From assembly GCF_029873635.1 (NCBI RefSeq), contig NC_080423.1, positions 101,928,991-101,992,990 on the forward strand: 64,000 bases of DNA, read 5' to 3'. A program made the translations under genes and the position numbers. Shown here piece by piece: positions 1-11,992 of the stretch (within the stretch, counting starts at the first letter, position 1; every line of letters starts with the position of its first letter). This DNA comes from Malania oleifera (Eukaryota; Streptophyta; Magnoliopsida; Santalales; Ximeniaceae). The notes beneath the pieces were generated by a model. The model ran no database searches, was not told the origin of the DNA, and was given only the letters and a program-made list of their open reading frames with translations.

Positions 1-682
1 GAGAATACAAAAAGACATGCTTCAGATAGGCTTCTTAGAGAAGCCAAACAAAACAATAAAAAAAAAATGCCTTTTCAAGAAATGAGCCCCACAAAGAGGG
101 ACACCCAACATGGCCAACTATATTGCAGTGACAGTTTCAAGTGTAGGATGTGGAGGGATTTTTTTTTAATTGAAAAAAAAAAAGTTATCACAGGTGCTGT
201 CGTAGGGAATAATAATCCAACAAGAAAACTTCTAATTTTTGTGTAAATAACCCTTCCTTTCCCATTTTCTTTTCCATGTATTTTTTTAAAATTCATTTTC
301 TTTTCTTATCTTTCTTATCCCATGCCCGCCTTCAGGAGATTCAGGTTTGCAGTAGAAAGGTCAAAGTAAAACCTCACTTCAATTAACACAGACATATATA
401 TATATATATATATATACCCCTGTATGTATGCACGTAACGCCTTATATACAAGGCTCCCCCACTGAACCAAATCTAAGAAGAGAGAGAGAGAGAGCCTGCA
501 CACAGCCTTACTCTACATTTTAGAGGTCTTACCCAGACTTTGACTGATCTTACTGAGTCTTCATTCCTTTTTTCAAAATTCTATCAGCCGAAGTGCGAAT
601 TATCTACAAAGCACCAAGGAGGTTCCTCCAAGTACAAAATAAACATAAGCATATTGCTTATATGGCAAGATTTCCAAAAGAA

Positions 683-717
<35 letters not shown>

Positions 718-1570
718 TGTATGCATATCAAAATTTACAAACCATTAAAACCAACTAGTTTAAGTACTACGATTTCTTCAAAAAGTGTAGGAGACATACC
801 TATTTCTTCAGAGTCTCTTCCAAGTCTCACCCTCCATGAGATCCAAAACATGTTGATAGGGACTATAGACAGCTTTTTCCCCATCTGCACTTGATTGACC
901 ACGTCTCAAAGCCCACATCTCTCTCCACAAACCCAACTGCAGCACAAGTTTGGGCCACCACAAAGAGAGCCAAATCTCATGGGGTTTTAGTCCAAGAGCA
1001 GATTATCAATGGCTAAAACATTGCCAAGACCAGCTTTTCAACTACTCTCACATGGCTCAAGATTCTAATGCCTGTTACAATAGTAATTAAAATATGGTTC
1101 AGCATTTGAGTACAAAAACTTTTCCTAGAACAAGAATATAAGCATATCTTGATTCCCATCTGAAAAAGAAGTAAGAATAAGTTGATAACAGCTTCAAAGA
1201 TATACAGTTACCAAGAGAACTCTAATCAATTTTCTTTCTTATTTAAAATCATACATTCCTTCAGTTCCAGATATACCTGCCAGGCTGGCAACGTTACCAA
1301 AGTATGCTGCAACAAAACCACAGGAGGGACTGCTGATTTTGATGCTAAGTAATTTTCCTATTTACATTGATGTGCTGCATCTCTGAAATTTCAGATAATC
1401 TTGTGTCAGATGCCATCCCCACTTCAGAGCCAGACTATTAAATAACAAGTTTGATGTGCCCCAAGGATTTCTAGGAGGAAAATTTTTATCCAGATAAACA
1501 GAGAAACTCCATTGTATGCATCAAATCAATGAATAACCGGATTCTGCATGTTTTCACAAGAACCAAGCTT
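1..1570. other. Intergenic stretch, no supported gene
   Basis: AT-rich DNA with short (AT)n runs near 397-417 and 684-712 and an AG run near 481. On the minus strand, about 835-1000 reads open for some 50 codons to a stop. Near 1283-1312 a 30-base segment is flanked by an AG acceptor and a GT donor, but the pieces do not join into a recognisable protein. I see no confident gene. Confidence 0.5.
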
Positions 1571-1712
1571 CTCAGGAGTTTTACCAGTGTGTCTATCCCC
1601 AATAATTAATTCTCGCTGACCACATCCGGTAGGGATCATCGAATCAATAGCAATAAGCCCTGTTTAAAGAGACACATGTATGGAATGTCTCGAAATAACA
1701 CCTGGAGGAGAT
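1571..1712 (-). pseudogene. atpA: Decayed plastid atpA fragment (nuclear plastid DNA)
   Basis: Minus-strand translation gives [18 protein letters not shown] followed by [10 protein letters not shown]. This is the Walker A (P-loop) part of the chloroplast ATP synthase alpha subunit; the family motif is GDRQTGKT. The preceding segment PGVISRHSIH also aligns with the plastid protein. The Gln normally before TGL is a TAA stop here, which one C-to-T change would explain, and similarity ends just after the P-loop. Only about 45 of roughly 507 codons remain. The wording [10 protein letters not shown] fits plastid alpha better than mitochondrial alpha. It is a short, old plastid-to-nucleus insertion and not a gene. 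Confidence 0.72.
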
Positions 1713-2378
1713 AAATTAACCAAGATTCAGAAGATGGCAAAATAATTCTTGAACTGTAGACAGAAAAATATTTATAAGAATTTGAAAAAAGAAAATCCAC
1801 TCCACAAGCGTGGTGAGTTGTGTCAGATGGTCACTTCACCTAAAAGCTAAACGCTCAAGCTGTTAAGCTGTTAAAATGTGGGCTAACACAATATATTCTT
1901 AACCCTACATCCACGTGAAGCCTGATAGCACTTGGGGAGAGAAACAACAATGAATAACACCTGTGACTGAGTATAAGATAATTTTTAAAAATTATAAGAT
2001 AAAATTGGATAACAAGACTAGAACCTAGGACCTCTAGGCAACCATGTTAGATTACAACTGGACATAAAGCAATTAGCAAAGTGGTCATCTAACAACTTGT
2101 AGACTACATTATGCTTAAACCATGACCGTTACACTACTGAGATGCTTGTTAGATTTCAATACACAGACCTGCACATGTATCATTAAAATAAGAAATTAAA
2201 GATTCATGAATCTATATTAAAAAATATGTACAAGCATATGTCCAAAAATCTTAGAATGCTGTGTTTTTTTTAAAAGTTCACAGAATGTCACAATTATGAG
2301 GAAGACTAAGACCGTGCGAGAGTTTAAAATGGAAATTTGATAAATGGTAAAGCACATTTGTAAGTCTTCTAAAGCAAT

Positions 2379-4085
2379 TGTTGACCCTATGGATCATACC
2401 CTATTTTGATTATGACAAACACTGAGGTATTTAATGGCCATCTAGTTCATGTGTAGGTTTATATTAGCAAATACACTAATTGCACTGAAGTAAAGCTTGA
2501 AGACCTTATTTATGATTGTATTTAATTTCCATATTCATCATGGGTTTGTAATAGTAAATAGGGTCTGGCTTGTAATATTTGTATGCATCACCTGCATGGT
2601 ATGTGAGGTAAGCTCAAAATGAAAATGACCTTAGAAAGACTTTAGGGATTACCCTTCGGTTGACCGACACCGGATTTTTTGATGTCTTCAAAAAGACCTA
2701 GAAATGACCCTAAGACACTCACTCATGCATACATATGATTGATCATTTGATTTGGGTGATTGAATACTTGAAACAGGACCGAAATGCACAAAATGTGCAC
2801 ACTCAGTCGATCGGCACTTCATGTTCATTTTGCCCCTGGTTGACCGACCAAGGACCAGGTCAACTTGTTGACCACAGCTTGGTTGACCGAACTATTACAG
2901 TTCATTTGACCTCAATTGACCAAACCCCCCTGAAGTCAACTTTATTAACTTCCTGGTCGACCGAGCACTTTTTGAATACCATCAACCTGGTCGACCGACA
3001 GGCTCAGTTCAAATTAACCCTGGTCGACCAAACTTTGCAAGAATTGAAAAATCGCTTTCGGACTTATATGTCCGGTCGACCGAGACCACAATACATTTCA
3101 CGCCCAGTCGACCGAACCCCAAGAACTTGGGTCGACCAAACTTGTCCTGATCAACCGGTGCTCTCAGGTTGGACCTATTTTTTTACCACGGTTAACTCAT
3201 TTAAACAGGGTTAATTTAATTAAATAATATTAAAATTTTTCTAATTATTCCAACTATATCTTTAACAGTTATAATTCAGGGGAAGTCTATAAATTCCCCC
3301 TCATTTGGAATAATTAGTAGAACATTAGCAATCTTAATTACAAGAAATTCTTTGAAATTCCAAAATCTATAATACTCATTTCTTGAGCCTCCAACACTTA
3401 TTCTTACCAAATCTTACTACTCAAATATCTTTTGTAAGTGTGATTTAAGTGTTGTTGTTCCATAAGGATTGCTCTCGCAAGATTGTGTTTGTGTGAAATT
3501 ATTTTCTTTGAGAGCACATCCTCAAATGTTCTTAGGGGGCTTTATTAATAAATTTTTCCAAAGAGGACTTCGTTGGAGCTTCTATGTATTGCATCGACAT
3601 TTCAATATCTTGTGAAGTTCTTATTTGATTTTGGTTGCAAAAATCCTTTCAAATCATTTTCAAATATCTAGTGTATTTTATCTTGAAAAATCTTTGAAGA
3701 GATATTTGTTTATGTGGTGAAAATCTTTATTGGAATATTCATTGAGTAATATCATTTGTATATATATATATATCTTGAGCTTTATACATTGAGAAAATCT
3801 GCTGTTTGAGATATATGAAATTTGTCTGATATCTTTGTTTGAGCATTTAGATTGAATATATATTTTGTGATACAAAGATCATATTGGTTGCACTCTCACG
3901 CACTGATTACAACGATTGTAAATGATGCGCATGATTTAAATTTTCGCATATTATATTTATCTGCACATTTGGGATTGCATAGAAAGACTCTAAGTTGTGA
4001 TATTCTGCTAACATCTGTTTTAACTTAGGAATAAGTTTTAAAATTCTAATTCAAGCCCCCTCTTGGGAATACACCAAAGCTAACA
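2379..4085 (+). mobile_element. Solo LTR, family A (1.7 kb)
   Basis: Begins TGTTGACC and ends GCTAACA, the same termini as the minus-strand copy at 39175-41313, and the two share long stretches throughout. It contains an array of about 13 degenerate GTCGACCGA motifs (about 2655-3165), then a TATA-like sequence (CTATAAATT near 3287). No gag or pol is attached. The five bases on each side (gcaat, agtca) do not match, so the TSD is lost or one flank was rearranged. Confidence 0.75.
2655..3165 (+). repeat. Cluster of GTCGACCGA-type motifs in family-A LTR
   Basis: About 13 copies of a motif close to (T/C)GGTCGACCGA occur at irregular 15-50-base spacing, for example near 2657, 2837, 2880, 2953, 2988, 3020, 3073, 3105 and 3128. 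The core GTCGAC is palindromic. Variants are mostly C/T or G/A changes within CpG, as expected from methylation decay. The open frame across this stretch (2735-3214) is a by-product of the array. Confidence 0.8.
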
Positions 4086-5886
4086 AGTCAGCTAATCATC
4101 AATTGGAACATGAAATGATGGATCACACTCATAGCCCTTAAGCTAGGAAACACCAATTCTTCTGGGAGCCTGATGTGTCAGTATCTGAATACAACTGAGT
4201 TGCATACCAATAATGTCTGACACATGTCAGAAATAAATTAATTACTTTTTATTTTTGGACACAGCGAGATACTCCCAAACACATCATAACACAGCGATGA
4301 CACATCTGGAACACTCCTTGCAGTGAAAGGATGCAGTTTGTTGGGCCCTTTAACTCTGTTAACAAAAAAAACTAAGAAAACAAACAAACAAACATTTTTT
4401 AGGAAGAGCTTAGAGACCCAAAGAATCGAGAGACCTCTTCAGCATTGGTGGGTTAAAAGTTTAGACCTTGGAGCCCTAGCAAGACTGCAGAGTACCATTG
4501 AACTTCCCAGCCCCTGCTTCACTGGAGAAAAGATGACAAGGAGGAAGTTTGTTGGCTACTTGGCCTCCTTTCTTCTTCAGTTCAACTCTTCCAGCTTCAA
4601 GCCTTCAGCTCCTCGAGCCCAGCAGACATGAATAGCATGTCCATTGCTAGTTCTCCTCCCCTAAGTTCCCTCCCCCACCCCCCTTTCAAGGGGTTGCCAG
4701 TTCGCAACTCTTTGTTAATCACTTAATTTTTTTTAAAAAAATTTCTTGATGACTAATTTGCCAGCTTTTTTTGCTGATGGACTAATGTTCTCTAATATGA
4801 ATGTAACCTGTGATTGTTCGTCTGTGGTTTCACTACTTTGTAATTGTGCAATTGATAATTGTGCATAAATTATGCTATATTTCATTTTGAATTTAATTAC
4901 CTTAATATGTCCCTACCATGTTGCACCCACATTTTTCCAAAATTGCTGTATCACTATGTCGGTATCATAACCAAGTCCATGTTGGCATCAGTGCTATAAG
5001 CCCGCCCCTTAAGTTGGTCAAGATATTAAGAAACAAATTTTGGAAGACCATCATATGATATTCTATCATAACTTGGACATGAGGAAGAACACAGACTGAC
5101 ATCTTTTACATGCCTTGGAAATCTACGCTGCTAATGCGGTTAACAGTAACAGTGTCTCACATTCCAAATCTCAATACACCAATCTTTGGGCAAACTACAG
5201 AAGCATTTTAAATATGCAAGAGCTTTCACCTATGAACAACAGTACAGTACTTAAATCAAAATCAAAATAAAAATAAAAATTATGTCATTGATGTCAACCA
5301 ATCATGTGCCTTCCATACATGAATGATAGTTGTGTTGACACGACCTGCCAATACAGCACCCCTACCAAATCATTTGCATTGTTTCTTTCTTCTTCTTTTT
5401 TCCTTTTTTTTTTGTTTTTTTTTTTCAGGGGAATGCCTACTTGGCCATCTCAAGTTACATACTTTGTGCGGTCCCATAATGTACCAAACATCAAATCAGT
5501 TTTGATCTTACTAGCAACACAATCATTCAAGAAAGAATGAAATTATTTAATCTCCCTTTTCTGATAAGTTTTAATAGATTTACGTAAACATATGAAAGAA
5601 TTTAATAACAGCAGCAAATAGAAATAGAAGGAATAATCTTAGGAAAATAAAACCATTGTTATTGATAATGACTTGTCATGGAGTCCATCAGGTAACACGG
5701 ATCATTCCCTGCAAGGGTTCCTGCTTCATTCTGATGTTCTTCCTCAAAAATGATATGCAACCATCCTATATGTGCAGGAGGGAGGAAAAAGGAGTATAAA
5801 AATTGAGGAAAAAGAAGAATATAGGACTTACAAGTTACAAAGATTTGACATTCCACAGCAGAATTTTGAACCAGATTGTCTCATCG
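4086..5886. other. Intergenic / 3' flank of PPR gene
   Basis: AT-rich with homopolymer runs. A 102-codon plus-strand frame (4323-4631) has no recognisable domain and no splice context. The right end (about 5650-5886) is probably 3' UTR of the PPR gene on the minus strand. Nothing else can be supported. Confidence 0.4.
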
Positions 5887-8139
5887 TTACCATTTTAGAG
5901 TCCTTATAGCTATAAATTCAGCTTCTTTCAACCTCCCCTGTGACTCTAGCATAGTTCTCAACTCTTCCTGGCAACCCAACTGTTGGTTGATTCCCTTCTC
6001 CACCAATTCATAGTACAGACTGAATGCTTCTGATAGTTTATGGATTTTACAGAGGCCATGTATAACAGTGTTGCACTTAACAATATCAACACTTTGATGC
6101 TTCTCCAAACTAAAGAGCAACATCTCACGTGATTGTAACCACTTTTCATGCTGACAAAGAAATGCAATCAATTCTTCCATTTTAACTGAATAACCATTAT
6201 CATAAAGCAACCCAACAGTCTGATATGCCTTATCCCATTGACCACTCTTAAAGAGTAGCACTACAGTATCTGTTGAAAGATTGATGTTTTGCCTGATTTT
6301 TCTCTCTATCATTAACTTTACAAAGCTGGATGATTCACGGGCACAGCCCTTCTTTAAAAGCTCAGCGAGTATAAAATGGAATATAGATGTTTTGGGGAGA
6401 TGAGAGCTCTTCAGCATCTTCTCTAGAGTACCATAGGCAAGCAAAGGTTCATTCATTTGCAAGAGGCCCACAATCAGAGATTCATAGATCTCAACATCAG
6501 GCAAAAAGTCTCTTCTTAACATTAAGACCAAGAGTTCATACCCAGCTTCAAATGTACCTTCCCTGCAGTGTCCCATTATCAAGGTTTTGTAAGATGGAGG
6601 ATCCTGGGTCCCTCTTTTCATTAGCTGCCTGAACACTGTCTCTGCCTTCTTGGTCTTCCCATTTCTACACAGATACTCAAATATTGGGTTGTATGCTGCG
6701 ACAAGAGGTTTACACCCAATGTCAGATAGTAGGATCTGCTTCTTCGAAAGCTCATCAAACAACTCCTCTGCTCTCTCAAAATCCCCCCTTTGGCACAAAT
6801 TCCGAATCAAAACACTGTATGTAGCCGAATCAGGTTGAATGTGCAAGTCCAACATCTTTTCAAACATCTTCAATGCCTCATCCAACTTCCCCACATTACA
6901 ATGGGCATTCATTAGTGTGTTGAAGGTACACGTATCAGGAACAAATTCTCCACCACCCATCGTTCCCTCCAAAATCTCTTTGATCTTATCAAGATTCTGT
7001 GCTTCACAAAGGCCCTGAAGAAGAGTGTTGTAAGTAATTCTATTCGGTTTCAGCCCTCTGCTAACCATCTCCTCAAACACATTCAAAGCCTTACCGATAT
7101 CTTGTTTCATGCAATACCCTCTAACCAAAGTAGTATAGGAAACAACATTAGGACTTACATTTGAGCATTTCTTGCACATACCTTTCAACAAATTGTGTGC
7201 TATTCTAACCTTTCCATCCCTACACAAACCATCTATCAGCGTATTATAGGTAACTACATCCGGCTCACATTTATATCGTGACATTTCCTTAAAAAAATGA
7301 AATCCTTCATCAACCATCGAATTAATACAAAACCCTCTTATCAATATATTAAATGTGTAAGTATCCGGAGTAACCCCATACGTCCTAAGCATTTCATCAT
7401 ACACATTCTTTGCCATATTGGTCCGACCCCGTTTGAGCAAAATAGAGAAAAGACAGTTAAATGTAATAACAGATGGCGACACCCCAATCTCCTTCATTGC
7501 CATAAACACCTTAATTGATTCTTGAAACAGCCCGGCACGGCCGTAACTCCTAATCAAAATATTGAAGAACCGATCCTCAAGCTTAACGGCGCCGCCGGAG
7601 CTCCTCTCAATCGAGAAGAGGAGGTTCCGGGCAGCATTTAGATTACGGCTGCGGCCGAGAATTTCTAACATGATGAAGTAAGATTGGTCATTGTGAGTGA
7701 ACCCATTAAGGTGAACCCACTTGAAAAAGCTCAGGGCTTTATTTGGTGCTCTGATGAGCTTGAGAGTTTGGAGAACGGTGGTTTTAGAGAGAGAGGGAGA
7801 GAGGGAGGAGAGAGAGGACTCGAGGTCGCCTGACCATGGTGTGCCGTTGATGAGGCGAGCCATGGTTCCAGCCATTTTGGTGTTTGTGGGTGATTTGGGT
7901 TTCAGATTCTGGCAAATTTCGTCGGCGTCGTCATCGCCATCGTCCATTTTCTTGGTGCACAGAGTGGAACAGCACCTGGGTAGGAGAGTCATCCAAAAGA
8001 CGTGAAGAGAAATGGAAGAGTACCTGAGCACCGAGTGCAGATGGGGAAGGGCGCAAGAGCTGAATTTGAAGATGGAAGTGAAGAATAGCTTCCTGGATCC
8101 AGCTAGTGATCCAGTCTGCGACTTATGAATTGCAGCCAT
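5887..8139 (-). CDS. P-class pentatricopeptide repeat protein, 750 aa, intronless
   Basis: Uninterrupted 750-codon frame. PPR proteins bind single-stranded organelle RNA and direct its processing, stability, splicing or translation in plastids or mitochondria. Roughly 15 PPR units of about 35 residues run from about residue 130 to near the C-terminus. Typical repeat starts are VVTYNTLIDGLCRDGKV, VVSYTTLVRGYC and RITYNTLLQGLC, each followed by a second helix ending in an EM-type motif. There is no E, E+ or DYW tail, so it is P-class and unlikely to be a C-to-U editing factor. Residues 1-65 are rich in Ser, Arg and hydrophobics and poor in acids, consistent with an organelle transit peptide. 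An acidic patch (DDGDDDADE) follows near residue 67. The first Met is chosen because it includes that leader. The overall form resembles Arabidopsis At1g02060, but that is a memory-based impression. Lack of introns is usual for the family. Confidence 0.93.
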   Translation of the reverse strand: MAAIHKSQTGSLAGSRKLFFTSIFKFSSCALPHLHSVLRYSSISLHVFWMTLLPRCCSTLCTKKMDDGDDDADEICQNLKPKSPTNTKMAGTMARLINGTPWSGDLESSLSSLSPSLSKTTVLQTLKLIRAPNKALSFFKWVHLNGFTHNDQSYFIMLEILGRSRNLNAARNLLFSIERSSGGAVKLEDRFFNILIRSYGRAGLFQESIKVFMAMKEIGVSPSVITFNCLFSILLKRGRTNMAKNVYDEMLRTYGVTPDTYTFNILIRGFCINSMVDEGFHFFKEMSRYKCEPDVVTYNTLIDGLCRDGKVRIAHNLLKGMCKKCSNVSPNVVSYTTLVRGYCMKQDIGKALNVFEEMVSRGLKPNRITYNTLLQGLCEAQNLDKIKEILEGTMGGGEFVPDTCTFNTLMNAHCNVGKLDEALKMFEKMLDLHIQPDSATYSVLIRNLCQRGDFERAEELFDELSKKQILLSDIGCKPLVAAYNPIFEYLCRNGKTKKAETVFRQLMKRGTQDPPSYKTLIMGHCREGTFEAGYELLVLMLRRDFLPDVEIYESLIVGLLQMNEPLLAYGTLEKMLKSSHLPKTSIFHFILAELLKKGCARESSSFVKLMIERKIRQNINLSTDTVVLLFKSGQWDKAYQTVGLLYDNGYSVKMEELIAFLCQHEKWLQSREMLLFSLEKHQSVDIVKCNTVIHGLCKIHKLSEAFSLYYELVEKGINQQLGCQEELRTMLESQGRLKEAEFIAIRTLKW

Positions 8140-8157
8140 TCTTCAGGACTGTACGAG

Positions 8158-8222
8158 AGGAAGCGTTGGGCTTCTCTCTCGCTCTCTCTCCCTCTCGCTC
8201 TCCCTCTCTCGCTCCCTCTCAA
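8158..8222 (-). promoter_or_regulatory. CT/GA-rich leader of the PPR gene
   Basis: Directly upstream of the PPR start codon the plus strand is a run of CTCTCTCGCT-type repeats, which reads as GA-rich on the coding strand. Such pyrimidine/purine tracts are common in plant core promoters and 5' UTRs. No clear TATA box is visible nearby. Confidence 0.45.
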
Positions 8223-9135
8223 AATTCTTTGGAGTGCGGTCCAATAATATTTTAAACTTCATATTCCAGTTATTTTTTATTATAAAAATAAATTATTTTT
8301 TGTATTATCTCAATAAAAAATTATTAAATATTATAGAAAATCGTGTTTTAAAAAATCAAATTAAGACTACAAAACGAATCAAGTCATTGTTGAGTAGTTC
8401 AATTCATTTAAATAAATGATTCAAATTTATTTTTTAAGCTTATATATTAAAATCTAAGTAAGGTTGAGAGTCTGGCTCATTTATACTCCTGAACAAATTA
8501 TTTATAGATTCGTTTTGCTCATTTATGTGTACAAATTAAGCCCTTTCACTCGCAAGTAGATTCATTTAGATGCCCTCCTAATTAAAAATTTTCCCTTGAT
8601 CACCTTCATGATCACTCAAAACAAGAAGTTATAGTGGTTTTTCCCAACAGCCTTGTGTTTCTTAGCTCATCTATGAGGGCAAAACATTTACTTGCATCTA
8701 AAAATTTTCACTTTTCCAGTGGAATTAGATTTTCCACCAAAACAAACAAAAAAAAAATGTTCCAAATCTTATTTTAGGGCAATAAATGACCATGAAAATA
8801 AATTATTTTGTAGCATACAAAAAACTAAGAAACATGCCAAATTAAATCAATGAATAGAAACAAATGTCAAACAAGAAGAAAAATTCTCCAGTTCCAACAA
8901 GTTAATTTGCAACAGGAAAAACTAACAGCAGATTCAAAAATTAATCAACGACGATCCTGCCCAAAGAATGAAGTTATACCGAACCAAAAAGAATGAGATA
9001 AAACAACTTAATATGACAGAGCACTCTTCTTTCACATACATGCCTCATCTTCCTCACACTGCCATACTAAAAGCCTGATGAGATACAATTTAATGGCGGT
9101 AGAAACATCATAAAGTTATGTGCAAAATATCAAAA
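8223..9135. other. Intergenic, PPR promoter side and PATL 3' flank
   Basis: AT-rich, with no coding frame or repeat of note. The right end (about 9000-9135) should hold the 3' UTR of the patellin gene. Confidence 0.4.
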
Positions 9136-11011
9136 TCAAAGGCTCCTCTTGATCTTGTACCGATACAGGATCCTCTTCTTCTCGATTGACCCATTATGTA
9201 TAGTAATGACAACTTTTCCAGGCTCATCGTTCCTGAAAGTGTTGCGAACGGGTGCTTCATGCGAGCCCATCTTCTTCGACTTCTGAACAATGATGGTATA
9301 AGATTCCTCATTGGCCGGTACAAATTCCTCCTTGTAATTCACTTCCCAACCCAAGACAGTGAGATCCCAAATGAGTGTGGTTCCAGCCTGTGACCATCAG
9401 AAGGCAATTTCAATTTGATCAAGCAATCCAGACAAGAGTTCATTTCATCAATGAAACCAAATTAACCAAAATTAAGTCTACCTCGGGTGCAGGTATCTCG
9501 ATTGTTTGGTCTGATCCTGCCTTGACAGCAAGTCCCAATACCCCACCGTCTTCAATGGAGAACTCCGAATCATTCTCCCGCTTGAACCCACCATACTGCA
9601 CAGGAATTTCAGTGGCTGGAATGTACCTGTAATGAGGAATTTGGTTTGTGTTCATCATTTGTCACACCAAAAGACAAAGAAGAATGGATAGCGCTGAGAA
9701 CAGCTACTTACTTCAGCAAGGTTTTGGTGACCTTGGATGGGCGAGCAAACACAAATTTGCTCTTGGTTCTTTGGGCTAAGAAAGGAGAAAAGAGAGAATG
9801 CAATGCATAATACCAGAATGGAACATTAATGAATACCTGCAATCAAAACCAACAGTTGAAGCTATTGAGTATTAATGAACAAAATGGCACTTTTTTATCA
9901 CTAGAAGATCAAGATAAATTGATTAACAGAGATTCATGATGATTCTTACATTTCTGGCAACAAACTCAGGATAATTGTCTTGGAGAAGCCCAAGAAGTTG
10001 CTTCAGGGTGATGCGGAGCTCCTTTCTTGACAGTCCAGGGGAATTCTTGAGATCATTGATTTGGAGCAATGAACAGACACCACCAGGTTTGAGATTGAGG
10101 TTCTGTATTCCCTTCTCCATGAACTGCAACCTCCATCTCAAGAACCTCAAGCGCTGTTCATCAGTCCCGAATGCCTTCTTATAAAGCTGTTCATTATCAA
10201 ACACCCCATAGACATTGTAGCAAACAGGGTGGCCTTCATGATCGGAACCGGACATGTAACCGCTGGAGACAAGATCAGCACCCAAGTCCTCATCTAAGAC
10301 TGAATTGATTTTAAAGTCCTTCCTCCATTGCAGGGTCTTTTTTAGCATCTCAAAGGCCTCATTGACCTTGAATTCTCTAGCTCTCAGGAACTTGAGGAGG
10401 ATAACATCGGTGCCCTCCGTGCCCTTACTAGGCAATAAGGGTACACCCCAGAGGGATATATCCCTGTCAACTTCAGCAAAGCTCTTCTCTTCCACCTCTA
10501 CATCTGACTTCTTCTCTTTCACATCTACATCACACTTCTTCTCTTTCCCATCTTCTATGGTTTTAACCACAACGGCTGTTTCTTCAGATTGCTCATTGGG
10601 TTTCTTTTCTTCTGCACCTTCTTCTGCTGTTTCCTCCTTGCCATCTCCTTCAGAATTCAATTCATCCTGCTTTTCAGATTTGATGCCCCCTTCACCTTCA
10701 TCCAATGATTCTTCATTTGTTTTCTTCTCCTCTTTGCTAAACAGACTATTACCAAGGATCGCTTCTTCTAGTTTGGATTTCAGCTCAACCAAAGCCTTCC
10801 TCTCAGGCTCCTTCAGATCTGAGAAAAAGTAGCTCTCCTCCTTGAAAGAATGACTCCTCTCAACCGCTTTGTGTTGGGGCTCATCCACCTTCTTCTCTTC
10901 GGCATTTTTGCAAACAACTTCCTTGGTCTCTTCCTCAACCTTTGCAGGCTCTGATTGAGAAATTACAACATCAGCAATTTGGGTTTCTTGGGCTTTAATC
11001 TCAACAGTCAT
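9136..11011 (-). CDS. PATL4: Patellin (SEC14-GOLD), PATL4-like, 4 exons, 527 aa
   Basis: Coding exons are 11011-9950, 9836-9712, 9626-9482 and 9387-9136. All have GT/AG borders, and together they give 1584 nt and 527 aa in frame. Patellins bind phosphoinositides and act in membrane traffic and cell-plate formation. Residues 1-180 are acidic and Lys/Glu-rich, with the patellin motif SFKEESYFFSDLKEPERKAL. A CRAL-TRIO N-terminal helix region follows (LPSKGTEGTDVILLKFLRAR), then the SEC14 lipid-binding fold (for example QDNYPEFVARN across the exon 1-2 border), then a C-terminal GOLD domain (GWEVNYKEEFVPANEESYTI to LYRYKIKRSL). The N-terminal segment and the PFWYYALHSLFSPFLAQRT stretch look closest to Arabidopsis PATL4. 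The length is as expected and no defect is seen. Patellin 4 versus 6 could be settled by a tree. Confidence 0.9.
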
Positions 11012-11027
11012 GGTGGATGATATCAGC

Positions 11028-11138
11028 CTGAAAATTATGAGTACAACACAAAAAAAAATAAGAAAATCTCTTCACTTCAAATGCAGAAGAACAGAAAACA
11101 AATATATATATATATATATATATGAAAGAAAGAAATAC
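11028..11138 (-). other. 5'-UTR intron of the patellin gene
   Basis: A donor (AG|GTATTTC) at 11138 and an acceptor (TTTTCAG|GCTG) ending at 11028 bracket a 111-base intron just upstream of the ATG. It contains an (AT)n run (11104-11123). The leader exon lies to its right (about 11139-11195). Confidence 0.65.
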
Positions 11139-11227
11139 CTATTCACCTCTTGCCTGGATTCTGACTCTCTGTGATTTAAAAGGTGGTTTTGAGAGGAGAA
11201 AATGATGATGATGGGCTTGTGCAACGG

Positions 11228-11236
11228 TTATATATT
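11228..11236 (-). promoter_or_regulatory. Probable TATA box of the patellin gene
   Basis: The minus strand reads AATATATAACC here. It sits about 90 bases upstream of the leader-exon donor, leaving room for a start site near 11195-11200 and a leader with CATCATCATC and TCTCCTCTC tracts. Confidence 0.6.
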
Positions 11237-11239
11237 TTG

Positions 11240-11896
11240 AGAACTTCAAAAGAGACACCCAAAGGTGTATTACATCTGGAGCCACCACATCAGGGCCGTT
11301 GAGATTATTCTTTACCAATGCTTCTGCAAGCCTGGAAGCCAGCAATGTAGGGTAGGGTTTGGGTCCATAGTCCAAATCTATATTTAGGAACATTGATTGA
11401 ATGGATGTCCTCATATCTGTATAAAGACTAAAAAACGTTCCTCCTGCACCTGCATTTGCCTTTAAATGAGTAAAAAACACCCTACAATTAGAATTTTGAT
11501 TTTTTTTCCCCTCAAATCGAGCTAATTATTCAGAAAATTATAACACTCTCAGTTAATGTGAATTTTATTTTATTCAAAAACGACATATAGATGTATTCAA
11601 ATGATGAAAAATTTTCACACCCATTTTCAAATTATCCTCGAAACCAAGATAAGACATACAGATGAGGAAAACCCAGAAGAAAATTGTATTTCAATTTGTT
11701 CTGTCTTCCTTTTTCTGGGTATTAGAATTAGAGGGTTCTGTTTAACAGTAATGGTTGTTTGATACTAAGTGACAGCACGCCCGGCGAAAATTTCAAAGAT
11801 GCAAAAAAATAAATAGATAAATAAATAAAACATCAATTAGCAGCTCATACTCTACATTATCGAAATTGAAGAAATTTTCAACATTAACACAAATGG
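11240..11896. other. Upstream region of patellin, no gene
   Basis: Likely distal promoter. A 113-codon minus frame (11139-11480) runs through the TATA box and leader and is not coding. The part from 11481 is AT-rich with no motif I can name. Confidence 0.4.
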
Positions 11897-11992
11897 AGAA
11901 AAAAGGAGTTTTTTCCCATTTTATTATTAAAAATATATAAAATATCAGATAATACTTTGAATGGGAAAAAATTTCCCAAAGTAATGCTTACG

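Noticed and set aside
835-1000. Open minus-strand stretch of about 50 codons ending in a stop, with possible splice sites nearby
   Set aside because: No acceptor joins in the right frame, and the peptide resembles no family I know.
2655-3165. Spaced repeats that look superficially like a CRISPR array
   Set aside because: Units are too short (about 10 bases), spacing is irregular, and the locus is in a plant LTR.
2735-3214. 159-codon plus-strand frame
   Set aside because: It lies inside an LTR and is created by the GTCGACCGA array; the protein is repeats of VDR/VDQ-type words.
4323-4631. 102-codon plus-strand frame
   Set aside because: No domain, poor codon context, next to a solo LTR.
10305-10832. 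175-codon plus-strand frame
   Set aside because: Antisense shadow of the acidic patellin N-terminus (Ser/Phe-rich).
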